From contig CAJNOI010000314.1 of NCBI GenBank assembly GCA_905250115.1, positions 1 to 64,000 on the forward strand: DNA of 64,000 nt, written 5' to 3'. This stretch comes from Adineta steineri (taxonomy: Eukaryota; Rotifera; Eurotatoria; Adinetida; Adinetidae). Positions within the stretch are counted from its first letter, which is position 1; each line of letters opens with the position of its first letter. Under the pieces are notes generated by a model that had not been told where the DNA came from, made no database searches, and was given only the letters and a program-made list of their open reading frames with translations. The position numbers were made by a program, and so were the translations under genes. This document shows, one piece after another, positions 23,372-36,089 of the stretch.

Positions 23372-24470
23372 AGACGCTCTTGGCCACTGTACTATACGTA
23401 AAGTATTCTTTTACCTTTCTCTCGCACACGCTATTTTTTGTCACTCATTAGATCTTGATAATGCCTGTCATAAACTAAGAACTCGTTCTTTAAAACCTCT
23501 TCGACATGATATTTATTTAGCAAAATCAAGTACTTGCTTAATAGAAAATGTAACAGGACTTCACTGCACTAACTCTGTTAGGTATGATCAATTTCTCCGC
23601 AACGGATAAAACGCAGGTTAAAATTACGCAAATAGCTGCATAGTATTCGAGACAATTTTCTTACACTGTTTGATTTAGTTAAGACTAAAATACGAGACTG
23701 TACTAAATCTAGGCTTCAACCATAAACAGGCCTCAAAAAGTTATAAGGATCATTTACAGATATGTAGTGAGAAGTATAGCGAAAACCTCCGAAAAGTCTA
23801 TTTTCTACATTATATATTTTGTAGTTTATTTAATAAAGTTATCATGATGACTATAAAATATCTTGTTTGATATTAAACAAATATTTTATTATAATGTAAC
23901 AATGTTTCAACTAATTATACATAAAAGAAGTGAAATAGAAACAAATTCTAGTTAATTACTTATTATCATACTCGGTCTTAAAATAAAATATACTATAACT
24001 GTTAAGACCATTCTTTTGTAAAATTTTTCATGAATAGTTATTTATTATGTTAATATTTTTAACTTGGTTATTTTTGTTAAATATTTTAAATGAAATAAAA
24101 TCTATTATCACATTTTCCTTTTAGTACAACAGTATAATGAATTGGCAGTTTCTTGCAATGAAATATGCTTATTTATGTTTGAGTTAACTTCTATTTCAAC
24201 TAAAATAATAGAAAAATTAGAAAATATAAAAAATAGTCTTAAATAATTTTTAAATTTAATTAATTTCATTTACATAAATTCCAGAATAATCTGTTCAACA
24301 TTAACTACATTAATTTGTGGTTATATTATTTTTTCTTTCTATTAATTATTGAGTTGTAATTTAATATAAATATATGTATCTAAATGTATGTTGATTTAAA
24401 TTAATATGAAAACTTTTTAAAAAATATCGCTATCTCTTTCATCAGTTCATCAACATTAACATTTGCATTT
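23372..24470. other. 1.1-kb segment present only in tandem copy 2
   Basis: The two tandem units diverge after gaacagttgaat and rejoin at ttttcacctttttactatt. Copy 1 has only about 40 bp between these points (12012-12052). No open frame, terminal inverted repeat or target duplication was recognised, so it may be an insertion here or a deletion in copy 1. Confidence 0.5.
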
Positions 24471-24792
24471 AAGTTTTCACCTTTTTACTATTTACAAATA
24501 CGAATATTTATCTTTTACTTTTTTTTTATTTTTTAATGATAGAATAGTTAGACAAGAGGGTAATACTAAATGATTAAACCTATATGATTTTATCTTTCGT
24601 TTTAGTATAAAAAAGAAAATAGAAAAAGATGAAGAGAGTATTTCTCATTCAAAGTATATAACATTAAGCAATGTAAATCATGTTTCTCTCTTCCTTTAGA
24701 CTGATTTAATAGTTTGGTTGCTGATGTCCACGTAGTATCCAAGTGTTTCTTCTAAAACAACGAAAAATATAATCATTTTATGTTAATTTTAA

Positions 24793-25125
24793 TTAAATTC
24801 CAATTGCAAGTACGGCTGTTCGTTTCAGTGATGGAACATCAAAAAGGATTAAGTGTAAATTATCTAATCTATCAATTGGTATGTATAAAAACACCGAAAA
24901 ATTAAATGTTGAGAAAAAAAAGATCGACTGAAAAAATTATCCAATCAATAAATAATAATGATTGATGAAGAGTGAGGATAATGAGGATGACGGCGATGCT
25001 GCTTTGATTGTTAACGACATCTGATAACGCAATAAAGTTTTCCGTTTTTCGCTCGTGTTTTTGATTCGACTATTTTTTCCGATGCCTTTTCTTACGAAAT
25101 CTTTCCTTCGACATTTGTTTCTCAC
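24793..25125 (-). pseudogene. Conserved minus-strand frame, copy 2
   Basis: Counterpart of 12370-12693. The C-terminal stretch (FFSTFNFSVFLYIPID, DVPSLKRTAVLAIG, stop) remains open with one in-frame 3-bp deletion. The upstream part shifts frame relative to copy 1. The downstream splice donor of copy 1 (after ACGAAAG) is changed from gtaag to ataaa. No function is recognised. Confidence 0.3.
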
Positions 25126-25194
25126 GGCGTTTTCATAGTAAATCTATTAACTAAGTCCATAATCTTTTCTATTAGCATATCTGTGAGATCTTAA

Positions 25195-28100
25195 ATGTCT
25201 CGAATATGCTCAAAGAGACTTCGTATTGTACTAGGTATTCTATTCGTGATCTTTTTTTCACAAATTGTCTTATATGCTATATTACCTGAGAACAATAAAA
25301 CAACACCTAAAACAATTAGTATATTTTGAAAATTATGTTTTAAGAAAATCATTTTTTGTTTTTAATTTAGTCAATAATGAGTTATGTGTAACTCCATATT
25401 GTTTTAAAGCAGGTAAGTTCTCTTCAAAATAAGATAATTGTATTACTATTGATTATATATTTCTAGCAAAGTATTTAATTGAAGGCATCGATGAAACAGT
25501 TGATCCATGTGTCGATTTTAATCAATTTGGTTGTGGAACATATATTAAAAATAATCGAATACCTGATGATTGTATGAGAAAATATTTAAAATAAATCAAT
25601 AAAATATTTTTAATTCTATTTCTAGCAACTACAACTGATTTCTTGCAAACACAATTAAGCGATAATATAGTTGGTATGTTTTTCAGTTTCTTTATGATTT
25701 TCCTTTTAAATATTATCTCTATTAAGATATATTAACATCGTTGCCACCTAATGATACAAACGAACCTAAAGCAATAATAAATGCCCGTAATTTATATCAT
25801 TCGTGTATAAATGAACAATATATTGAAGATGAAGGTATTAGTCTAATACTTTCATTGATTAATAATGAATTTGGTGGTTGGCCTATTAGACAAAATTCAT
25901 CGGATGATTCAACTTTTGATATATCAAATCTTTTACTTAAAGTACGAAAATATCAAAATAATATTGTATTTGGTATTGGGACATCAGTTGATGATACAAA
26001 CTCAACAGAATATGTTCTTACAGTAATTCATAAAGTTTATGAAATATTTTATATATTTATAAAAATTCTTTTAGATCGGCCAAGGTGATCTTGGATTAGG
26101 TGAACGAGAATATTATATGAGTGAATCAAAAATTACTGTGGCTTATCGACGATATATGTTTGATTTAGCATCAATATTATCAAATGATACATCAACAATC
26201 GAACAAGATGTGAATGATATATATGAATTTGAAAAACAAATTGGAAAAGTAATTCATTTTATATTTTGTTTATGTATAAAATCTTGATTTTTAAGTACTT
26301 TTAAAAAGTATTCAATATATTGTTGCGTATATCATGAAGAAAATGATTGTTAGTCATTTTTCCATAAGATCTTTATACTAATTTAAATGCTCAAACTCAA
26401 AACGCTTTTGTCTTAGAAAGATTTAAAACGAAAAGAATCTAAACTTTTGATACTCATTTTGAGTGCAAATAATGATTAGAAATTGCATACACTTATTAAT
26501 AAGATATATTCTATTTTTCAATTAGTGTTATCGGACAACTGGTGAACAACAACAAAGACCAAATGCAAGAATTCGTACAACTGTTGGAAAACTACGACAA
26601 CAATTAAATACAACTGTTCGTTTTTTAAAATTAATTTATCTATTATTTTTTTCTATTATTTTCTTATTTCGCTAGTTTGACTTCACTAAATATTTAACTT
26701 CAGCTTATGCATCAGCTAATGTAACTCTCATGGATAGTGATATTGTCATTGTAGAAGGAATGGATTATTTATATAATGTTTCATCAATAATTGAACAAGT
26801 GTCACCACGTATATTACAAAATTATGTTATATGGCGGTTTATGATGCATATAATTGACACTTTACCGAAACGATTTCGAACCATTAGAGATAATTTTGAA
26901 CATGTATTCCATGGCACTACTGATGAACAAGCACGTACAGCTATATGTGGAAGTTTTGTAAATGAACACATGGGGTTTGCTATATCAAAACTTTATATAA
27001 AAAAATATTTTGATGATAATATTCGAAATCAAGTAAAACAAAATTTATATATTTATTATATTTTTAATAATTTTATTTTAAGGTATTTGAAATGGTTACT
27101 AATATTATAAAAGCATTTATTGATATGCTTGAAAATTCAACATGGATGGATAGTATGTCAAAGAATAAAGCCATAGAAAAAGTAGAATTAAGAATAATTA
27201 TTTTACTAATAAATTTCAATAAAATGTTTTACTTAATAGGCTTTAGCTATTGATGTACAAATTGGATATCCAGACTATTTAGCTAGCGATAATGTTACAC
27301 AATTAGAAATGCAATATGCTGATGTATGTATTCTGTATTAAAAATGATAATTTCATATTGTAGTATCGAATTATTTAGTACGTCTTCGGTTCATCTTTTA
27401 TGAATAACACTTTAAAACTACTTCAAATAAAAGCCAAAGAAGAATTTCAACTTCTTCGAAAACATGTTGATCGCAAAGCATGGGATTATTCGCCACCGAC
27501 TACTGTTAATGCTTGGTATGGTCCATCAAAAAATCAAATTAGTAAATTTACTTTTTTATTAATTCAGTGAATATATAATTGTATCGTTTTTACTATATTT
27601 AGCTATTCCAGCTGGTATTTTACAAATGCCTTTTTTTCATAAAGATGCCCCAAAGTAAATCCATTCGTTTTTCTTTTTTATTTCTATACTTGGTAAATTT
27701 TAAATCTTCTAGATATCTGAATTATGGTGGTAAATATTCTTCAATTTGTTCTTGGTTGTTTTTTCATTCTTCAAGATTGATGTTTGTTTATAGGTATTGG
27801 AGTTGTCATTGCACATGAAATAGCTCATGGATTTGATGATAGTGGTCGACAGTTTGATAAAGATGGAAATAAAATTCCATGGTGGACAGATGAAACAGTA
27901 GAAAAATTTATTGAACGTAAAACATGTATTGTTGATCAATATAATAATTTTACTGTACCGAATCTTAATATCAACGTAAGAATTAGTTTTTTTATTTGAA
28001 ATTCTCCATTGAACGTATTATTTTTTTATAGGCAAATGGAGATAAAACACAAAATGAAGATATCGCTGATAATATTGCATTACGTGTAGCTTTTTACGTT

Positions 28101-28502
28101 AGTCAATTTAATTGTATATAGTTGAAAAGATATATTTCTATTTTATTTTACTCTAAAGGCTTATCAAAAATCCATACAAGCTAATCCAAATGCTGATAAA
28201 AGACTTCCAGGTCTTTCAAAGTATTCACCTACACAAATGTTTTTCATTAATTATGCACATATATGGTGTGAAAAAATGACTGATTCATCTGCACGTGGTC
28301 GTGTTGAATCCAATGATCATTCATTAGGACAATTTAGGTACAAATGTTTACATTATTAATAAACTTAATTTATATATATATATATATCTATTTATTTTAT
28401 AGAGTCAATGGTCCTACATCAAATTCTGTTGAATCTGATCGAGCATTCAATTGTAAACCAGGTCAAGGAAACAGTCGAGTGAAAAAATGTACTATGTGGT
28501 AA
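25195..28502 (+). CDS. M13 family zinc metallopeptidase (neprilysin/ECE type), copy 2
   Basis: Seventeen exons matching copy 1 one to one, 725 residues: 25195-25318, 25371-25412, 25467-25571, 25626-25673, 25727-26022, 26075-26248, 26526-26615, 26676-27032, 27083-27181, 27240-27323, 27379-27541, 27603-27654, 27713-27729, 27794-27975, 28032-28097, 28159-28337, 28403-28502. All exon lengths equal those of copy 1 except exon 5, one codon shorter. It has a TM anchor, DETVDPC start motif, NAWY substrate motif, HEIAH zinc motif, Glu in EDIAD and terminal CTMW, so it is probably catalytically competent. It keeps the canonical NYGGIG, which copy 1 lacks. The first intron is required here, since read-through would hit a TGA, and this supports the shared gene model. 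The donor of intron 7 is the weak gttcgt. Confidence 0.85.
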
Positions 28503-29430
28503 TGGCATTTTTATGGACGTTTTTAAAATGAACACTATTCGATGTTTGAGTATTAAATGCAATAATATCAATAGTTATTTATATTAATATTATATGCATT
28601 GTTAAAGAAAGATATATCACCTTTTAATACTCACGATTTTTTTTAATTTTATTCGCCTATTTCAGAATAAAATAGTTAGTTATTCAAGAAATCAATGTTC
28701 TCTTTTATGTGCTCGACCTTCATAATATAATATAATACGTCAAAATTATATAAATATATACTCCATTTCAAATTGCACCAACAAGATTGTGCGATGTTCA
28801 GCTTTTTTAACACATTTTGCTCTACTTGAAATTGATCTTGAACTTCAATCCTTTGAAGATATTTCCTTATTGATTGGTATGAGATCCATTTTTTAATTAA
28901 CATGTAAAATTTGTTATATTATTTGAGATTAATTAATTCACAACCTCCTTACAGAAATATGACTTTACTAATGGTATGAATGTTATAACTGAAAATAAAA
29001 AAAAAATTGTAGAGTAAAACATGACTTGTAATAAAGGTAAAGTAATAAATAACGATACTGAAAAATAAAGTAACTAAATATGAAACAAGTATCGTTTTGT
29101 TTATTAGAAATTCCTTGTGCTTATAAACAGAAAAAAAATGTTTAAGTGTCCAATTCTCGATATTTTTGGGTGATATTTCTCCTGTACAAACGACTATAAT
29201 TAACCTCAAAAATTTATAATAATATTTTTTTTCAGATACGTCTCGTGATCATATTTAACTCTGTCACTCTCCATATAACTACATAATTTTACATTGTTTT
29301 CATTCTCGCTTATTTTATTTCAAATTAATGCACACAAATTTCTAAAAACTATGAAAAATACACAAAAACAGCAATATTACAGAAAAATATACAAAATGAC
29401 TGTCTTTTATCAGGTTATAAAATTATTAAT

Positions 29431-29703
29431 TTAGTGAATGAGTCGAGGATTTTGTTGTTGTTGTGCATTTCCAATTTGACCAGCTTGTTTAAATTGTTGA
29501 GCACAGTTACTTTGTTGACCTTGTTGTTGTTGCTGGTTATTTATTTGTTGATCAGCTTGTTGATTTTGTTGTTGTTGTCGTTGTGCATTTAAACTTTGGT
29601 TATTTTGTTGGTTTTGTTGACGATTTAGATCTTGACGATCTTGTTGTCGTTGTTGCTGGTTGCTCCATTGTTGACCAGCTTGTTGATTTTGATTTGATGA
29701 CAT
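29431..29703 (-). CDS. Gln/Asn-rich low-complexity protein, copy 2 (short)
   Basis: Frame of 90 residues whose first 16 and last about 30 residues match the 172-residue paralogue at 18645-19163. The middle is shortened: the Cys-containing stretch and at least one QQDRQDLNRQQ-type block are absent. Such size change is typical of slippage or unequal exchange in repeat-coding DNA. There is no signal peptide or TM, and the function is unknown. It has the same convergent arrangement with the M13 gene as in copy 1. Confidence 0.55.
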   Translation of the reverse strand: MSSNQNQQAGQQWSNQQQRQQDRQDLNRQQNQQNNQSLNAQRQQQQNQQADQQINNQQQQQGQQSNCAQQFKQAGQIGNAQQQQNPRLIH

Positions 29704-30350
29704 TGTTTGTCAATTTAATTCAGTAGATTTAAACAAAATGTGTAAATTATTAAGTTTTATTATGTTGAGAAAATTGTTATGCTGTTCAACGTTTTGCATT
29801 TCGTATATATACTTCATCAAATACGCAAAAACTAAATTGATAGAAATACGCATTATCAGAATAATGCAAAAACATTTTATACAACGGAACTCAGTTTTTG
29901 CGTAGATCAAATCACACAATGTATGTATGAAAGGGAGTTCAGATAGAACAAAAGAATTGACGTTGTATTTATTTTGTGAAGAACAGAAAAAAAGAATGTT
30001 CTCCATACTTCTTCACTTTTTTTTAAAATTTAATATTGACTTATTTAAAGAATAAAAAGAATTGCGTTGTATAGAACGACAAATGTGTCTTTTTTATGTA
30101 TTATTATTTTTTACGTTCTTCTAATTTAGAGCATACCAATGATTGACATGAAAAAGGCAGAACTTATGCTATTACTACAGTTGACAAAATGTGATAGAGA
30201 GGATGTATTTGTAGAAGAATATGAATGTTTCAATCATCAACTACTTTCAGCTACGATGCGTATAACACTATTAATATTCACAACTCCAAGATGTTTGTCA
30301 TTGTTGAATAATTGTTAGAAGAAAGATATTATGTTTAAGGATATTTTTAT

Positions 30351-31252
30351 AAATATATTTGATATACTATAACTTCAGTAGATAGAAAAAGATGATGGTT
30401 GTGAGCTGGTGCCATCTTTTATTGAAAAGAGAATAAAATAAGCAATTGGAGAATACAAAAGCATCTTAGATGATAATGGTGTTCATAAAATAAGATAATT
30501 TACACAACGGACTAAAATATTCCAAACAGATGTTTATGTATACAAAAATGAATTAAGAAGAAAGCACGTTTATAATACTCAAAGTAAGGTAACAACGCTT
30601 TTGGGGTGATTTCCAGAAAGATAACACAATTTGTAATGATGTGCTTCTATAGATGTTTATTAAATTTTATCCAGTACGTATAAAGATAAACATTTCAATT
30701 GTGCTTTTTTGTTAGTATATAAACAATTAAATCACTCCATCTAGTAAGATGTGGATGAGTATAAGCAAAGAACAATTGCTTTCTTATGTGAAGAAGATAT
30801 ATAGATATTTTTTTTAAAGGATGCACATAGCGTAATTTGTTTTGTCTTGTCTTTTTTAGTGATTTTGAGCATATCCATGATTTTCTTTCAGTTCTTGAGA
30901 CTGCCTTTCTTTTATTCCGATTCTTTTAGAAAGATAGTTCTTATTTTCCTTTTGTGTTATATGTTCTCCTAATGGCATATACGCTTTCGTGTTTATCCAA
31001 CGAACATTAGTCATTGATATAATAGTAGTAATATAACTGGCTTTTTTTCTTAGTCTTAAACAATAAATATTACAATTCAATATGAAAAGTCCTTGAAAAC
31101 AAACTACCTTGAGTTTGATAAAATAGTGACACCCACACCTAATAGATATACGACCATTTTTCTCTTTTCTGTTTGGTATATATAGAAAACCATGTTCTTA
31201 TCTTCAATCTATTTATTTATTTATTATCGAGGTATAAATAAAACAACTGCGC
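30351..31252. other. Intergenic, one weak small frame
   Basis: No recognised gene. A minus-strand frame (30856-31080, 74 codons; from an internal Met, MTNVRWINTKAYMPLGEHI...) is basic and hydrophilic and could be a terminal exon, but it has no partner or domain that I can name. A lone acacccacacc telomere-like motif sits at about 31131. Confidence 0.35.
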
Positions 31253-31873
31253 ATGTCGTGGTTATCATTTAAAACATTTTTAACGGAAGATGGATCTAAT
31301 AAGAATGGCTCATTGGTTGTGACGATCATTGTACTCTCATTTTTTTTTGCATTATTCCCATTAATATTTGGAATTAATGAAATACGACAAGCGAAGACAT
31401 GTGTCAAACGTCGTTGTCGAGTTATCTCTGTGGGAGTAGACGGTCCATTACGAAATCGTTTCTGGAGACCAATTTGGAAGATTACTACTCTAGATGAGGA
31501 GAATGTTGAAATAACAGAAATTGATCGGACAGTAGTATCGCAAGTTTTGTATAGTTCAAAGTCATGGGCTCAAAGAGTTGCCAAAAAGAAAAAGGTAAGA
31601 GCGTTCATATTTGTTTCAAATCGTTTTCATTATTCATGCTTTTTTTTCGAAAAAATCTAGATTAATCAAATATATTCATGCTATCGACATCATGATTACC
31701 CTGCGGATGGTTCGTGGGGTTATCAATGGCATAAACCAACAAAATTAAATGCGTATATTATGCTAGTTACTGTTCTTGTACTCTGTGTTTTGGGCAGTAC
31801 ACTTTTCCTTCTCAGACAATACTATCTACCTCGAGAACAAAACCTTTTACCACACAACTATACCTTATTATAG
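31253..31873 (+). CDS. Two-pass membrane protein of unknown function
   Basis: Two exons, 31253-31594 and 31661-31873, with a 66-bp intron in phase 0, giving 184 residues. A first TM lies at about 22-42 (VVTIIVLSFFFALFPLIFG). A loop of about 100 residues follows, with Cys residues (CVKRRCRV; later YSCYRHHDYP) and a basic AKKKK patch. A second TM lies at about 145-165 (AYIMLVTVLVLCVLGSTLFL). The short tail has an N-glycosylation sequon. TM-loop-TM with a Cys-bearing loop resembles DUF3592-type proteins or channel beta subunits, but no diagnostic motif decides it. It is convergent with the TUTase gene, 190 bp away. Confidence 0.6.
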
Positions 31874-32065
31874 AATGAAATGCGTATCGAATATCGTTTA
31901 CGAAGGCAATATTCAACAAGATAAAAATAGATGAAATTTTAACTTTTTTAAATTTACCTGTTAAAATCATTATCTCGCTGAAAATCACGATATTCTATCT
32001 TATATTTAACTTCAATCACTATTAATTTAAATATAACTTAGTGTTTCTTCCAGTAGTCCTATTGA

Positions 32066-34652
32066 TTAGGATTGATAATATTTTGGATCAACACGAATTC
32101 CCATTAGAGATTGAAGTGGTTCAGCTGTTTGTCTATTGGTTTTATCTAATTTTCTTGGATTTTCCAAGAGTAAAACGTTTCGATCGAAAAGATAATCCTA
32201 AAAGTAAAGAGTCTTTCTATCCTATAATACATCTGTAAATTATGTTTAACCTGAATCCAGTCGATATCAGAATCTTGTATAACACGATCTTTGCATTCTG
32301 TACCAAATCGTTGTCGAGCTTGGATAAAAACAAGGCGAATAAGTGTCCAATCTATTTTAAACATATGGAAATAATTTTTTCGTTGGAAGAAATATTTACT
32401 CTTTTGAGATAATTTATCCGCTAAATTATGCGTTAAATTAAAAGGATCTTCGATAGCAATTGTTTTGTTAAACCATCCTTTCTCGTAACGCTCTAATGGC
32501 TCAAATTGTCGAATAGTGACAACATTCTTTTCATAATCGAACTGTTCGGTATAATAACGTAAAAACTCAATCCATAATTCACCTGCTGTCAATGTATTCG
32601 GTCCATTTTTATTTACCCAAACTTCTCCCTGAAAAAAAAATAATAATAAAAAACAAAAAAATAAATAAACAATAAACATACTAGTTTAGGTAAATTATCA
32701 TAGAAATATACATTCGACTCCATACATTGACGAATCATATCATTCTTATTCGACGGATCGTCATTTAACTAAAATTTCCTAAATTAATCATTGTTATAGT
32801 ATTTATCAAACAATCAACTTGTTGAAGAATCGGAAGAACAGGTGGTTGAATTTGTTGAAGAAAATGTATCACCATATTAATATATGCATAGCTTGATAAT
32901 GTTCCTTTACTTGCATCGCCAATATCACATATCTAACATATACAAGCGATGTGTTATCGATACTTATAGTTACTTTTCGTACCTTAACTAAATGTTTGAG
33001 CATATATCCTAATTGAGACACACGAGAATCAATTTCTGTATAGGTCTTTAATAATCGAGTATTTTCAAGCGCCTAAATTAAGACAAAAGCATAACTGATA
33101 ACAGAGAGCACAAAAGACGTACAAGAGCATTATTAACACTAAGATCAACTTCAATATTAAATTGATTGTCTATGCATCGAATAATAGGAACTCTAGCATC
33201 ACGTACTAATTCAATATCTCTGAATTTTTGAGGTTCTGATTGGATAATTCGAAATAATTTTTCCAAAATAATAATATTCAATTCTTCAGTCTATAATTAA
33301 AATTGAATCAGCAACTATTAAAATAACAAAAAGCAGACCTGATCTTTTAATAAAACACAAACATCCAGATCACTTTGTCGAAATCCAAAACCATTATAAG
33401 CTGATCCACTTCCATGAACACTACATAACGGATAGCATTTTTCAAATTCCTTTTGTAAATAGTTTAAAATTTTGTCTCGCTTTTCAATATCTTCTTCGCT
33501 CAGTTTACATTGATCTGGAAACATAAATACAATTAAGAAGAATATAAAATGAATATCAACACATATACCCATAACTCGTCCACAAATATTTGAAATGATA
33601 TTAATCCAGTTTTTACTAACTGATGGCAAATCAATCAGCTTTGGGAGAGACAATTCAGGACAATCGGATTTAACATGAGTGCTTTTATAACAAACAAGAC
33701 ATACAGGCGGTGTACCCTTTACAAAATAAACATATATATATTCTTTGTCAAGTTCTATTCATATGAAATATGTTTAACCTTCTCGGCGCCAAAATTTTCT
33801 GCTTTCATATCATAAAAAAACCCGGAATGATTAAATAATGGTGCTTTATTAGAAGAAACTTTATTCAACAATAAATCTGTAGAAGTAACTGATTCTTTTA
33901 ACAAATAACTATCCAATTGAATGGCATTACGTATTTGTTGCATTTTTGTGTTAAATATTTTAACTGATATAAAAAAAAAAGAACAAATTTCAATAATAAT
34001 TAAATTTCTTATTACCTTGTTGATCGTATTCTTTGCGTAAAATCTCTTTCTGAATTGTATTAAGATCTTTCGAGAGTGTTTTGAACAATATCGGCTTTTC
34101 TCCTATATCTTCATCATAATGCTTTTGATCATGTGCTTCTTGGAGCTCACTAAGACTGGATGATCGAATGAAAAGTATTCTATTAAACTAAAATAACCCA
34201 AAATTTGATCACTTACGACATAATTTGATTATCTTTATCGTCGTCACATGCTATATCAGATTGTATTTCAGAATCAACTTGAGATCTTTCTACACCTTCA
34301 TTCCATGCAAGAATTGTATCAAATGTCTTTTTGTAATGTTCTCGCAAAATCTCTTGTTGTACATTTTGCCAGTAAATATATTTTTTAGGGAAACGATCGA
34401 TAACTACAGTGTAGGATATATTTAGTTTTTCGATTTGATTTTCATGATTTGGTTCTTGACANNNNNNNNNNNNNNNNNNNNNNNNNNNNNNNNNNNNNNN
34501 NNNNNNNNNNNNNNNNNNNNNNNNNNNNNNNNNNNNNNNNNNNNNNNNNNNNNNNNNNNNNGAATTTGTAATGATAATGTAAGAATAAATTTAACATGAT
34601 GAATACTAGCTGAACCATTCTCTACTACATCCAAGTTGTCGATTTCAATCAT
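32066..34652 (-). CDS. Terminal uridylyltransferase, TUT4/TUT7 type (partial across gap)
   Basis: Minus-strand exons, in coding order: 34652-34562 (N-terminus, up to the gap), gap, 34461-34217, 34155-34016, 33963-33779, 33716-33569, 33514-33339, 33290-33123, 33072-32983, 32932-32819, 32768-32682, 32628-32251, 32197-32066. All junctions keep frame. A CCHC zinc knuckle (CLVCYKSTHVKSDC) precedes the nucleotidyltransferase core. The core has GSGSAYNGFGFRQSDLDVC with the first two catalytic Asp, and the third Asp in FNIEVDLS. PAP-associated motifs follow: CDIGDASKGTLSSYAY, GELWIEFLRYYTEQFDY and IEDPFNLTHNLA. This arrangement matches the catalytic half of TUT4/7 (ZCCHC11/ZCCHC6), which adds U tails to mRNA and pre-let-7. 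It ends soon after the core, without the C-terminal zinc knuckles of vertebrate proteins. The N-terminal extent is uncertain because of the gap. Confidence 0.85.
34462..34561. other. Assembly gap (100 N)
   Basis: A run of exactly 100 N lies inside the 5' part of the TUTase gene. A round number usually means unknown true length, so exons may be missing. Confidence 0.95.
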
Positions 34653-36089
34653 TGAATTATTTATTTTGAATGCAAAAGTTTCTTGACTTCTTTTAATAAT
34701 AATAATAATAATAATAATGATGTTATACTCTTGATAAGATGCTTACTTCATTTTTCTCTCTTATTTTTTCTCTTTTATATATTTTTTTTTCTTCTAAATT
34801 TAAACTAACATGGAGCACGATCGGAGGTACGACGGATTCTAATAAATAGTTGCCTCGTAGGTGTCAAAGATGTTTCTTCCGTCTGTCATATTTTTTTTTA
34901 ACTATAATTATATCAGCTTTTTTCATATACGAGCAAAATTTTAATTAAATACAAAAAAATCTTTGTCATCTGAGCTACTAGCGGCAGTTTTAATCTCGTA
35001 TTATTGTATGCAAGAAAAAAAATATGATAATATTTTCTGGCGCAAGTACAGATGTGGATTAGTCATAAGTCTTAAAAGTAAGAACAAATACTCTAATGAA
35101 TTATGATTTCATCTAGTCATGAAAGTGTTCTTTTTTACATACGTTAATACTTTTTTCTTATTTATGAACTGTATTCATATACATTCACTTATAAATATTA
35201 ATCAAAATACAGAATGTTTGAAAAGAAGAGTTTTCTTATTCATGGATTCATCATTTTCAAGCTTCTATTTATAAATATAAAGTTATTTAATATTCGTATA
35301 TAGTAGTATTTTTAGAATCAATATGGAAGATTAATATGAATAATTTTTCTTTCAATGCAGATAAACTTGAAATACATATAGAAATATCTTTCTTTAATAT
35401 TTGTATTAAATTAAGCACATTGGTATCAGTAAGTTTATCGTTCTTTATTTATTCATCGAGAAAAATTCAAGGGTTGTATGGTAATATTGCACTAGTTTTA
35501 CGTCGTTTACTTTTTCAACTTAATGTTATCCATTAGTCTTACCAGTCTTAATTTATAGCTAAACAAAAGATAATGAAAGTGACAAGAAATAAACCGAAAT
35601 GACAAGGTGTAGTAGTGATATTAGTAATGAAAAGTTTTTTTTCTGGATAAATTAATTATTTACTTAGGTCGACCCTAGAAAATGTCGAACAGAAAAATAT
35701 TGAACAATTTAACTAATAAGATATTCTTTATTCTTAACATAATAATAGTATTGAATCAGAGATAAAAAAAGTAGAAAAAAATAATAATGTCATCGGAATG
35801 TTTGATGTACCAGCACGACGTACTTTATTAAATGCACTATCTTGAAATAAACAAAAAGTTCACTTATAACATCAAGTACACAAGGACAATCTTTGTTCAC
35901 TTATCTCAAGTTCACTTTGTAATACAGCTATTGCTGCAGATGATATCATTGCTTTTGCACATTCTTCCTCATAGATACGTAGAATATAGATGTTGTATCA
36001 TGTATCGCTCATCGTTTCACTTTTTCACGAAATTCACACATATCTATATTTTCTTCGAAAAATAATAATAATCTTGAGATTTTAATCAA
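34653..36089. other. Intergenic, no gene
   Basis: No supported coding region. An (AAT)n microsatellite lies at about 34695-34720. The short frames at 35336 and 35832 are low-complexity. Confidence 0.5.

Larger units (their letters stand above)
22265..30350 (+). repeat. Tandem unit copy 2 (M13 peptidase and Q-rich gene)
   Basis: Second direct copy of the unit at 10902-19797. It lacks the foldback and mariner elements of copy 1. It instead has a 1.1-kb segment (about 23372-24470) that copy 1 lacks. Noncoding flanks after the peptidase (28503-29430) and before the Q-rich gene (29704-30350) are conserved with copy 1. Confidence 0.85.

Noticed and set aside
34422-34652. 76-codon frame reading through the N gap
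   Set aside because: The part after the gap (VKNQIMKIKSKN) is out of frame with the TUTase exon; only the N-terminal 30 codons are credible.
34695-34720. AAT trinucleotide run as a CRISPR-like or regulatory repeat
   Set aside because: It is a simple microsatellite; no spacer structure is present and none is expected in an animal genome.
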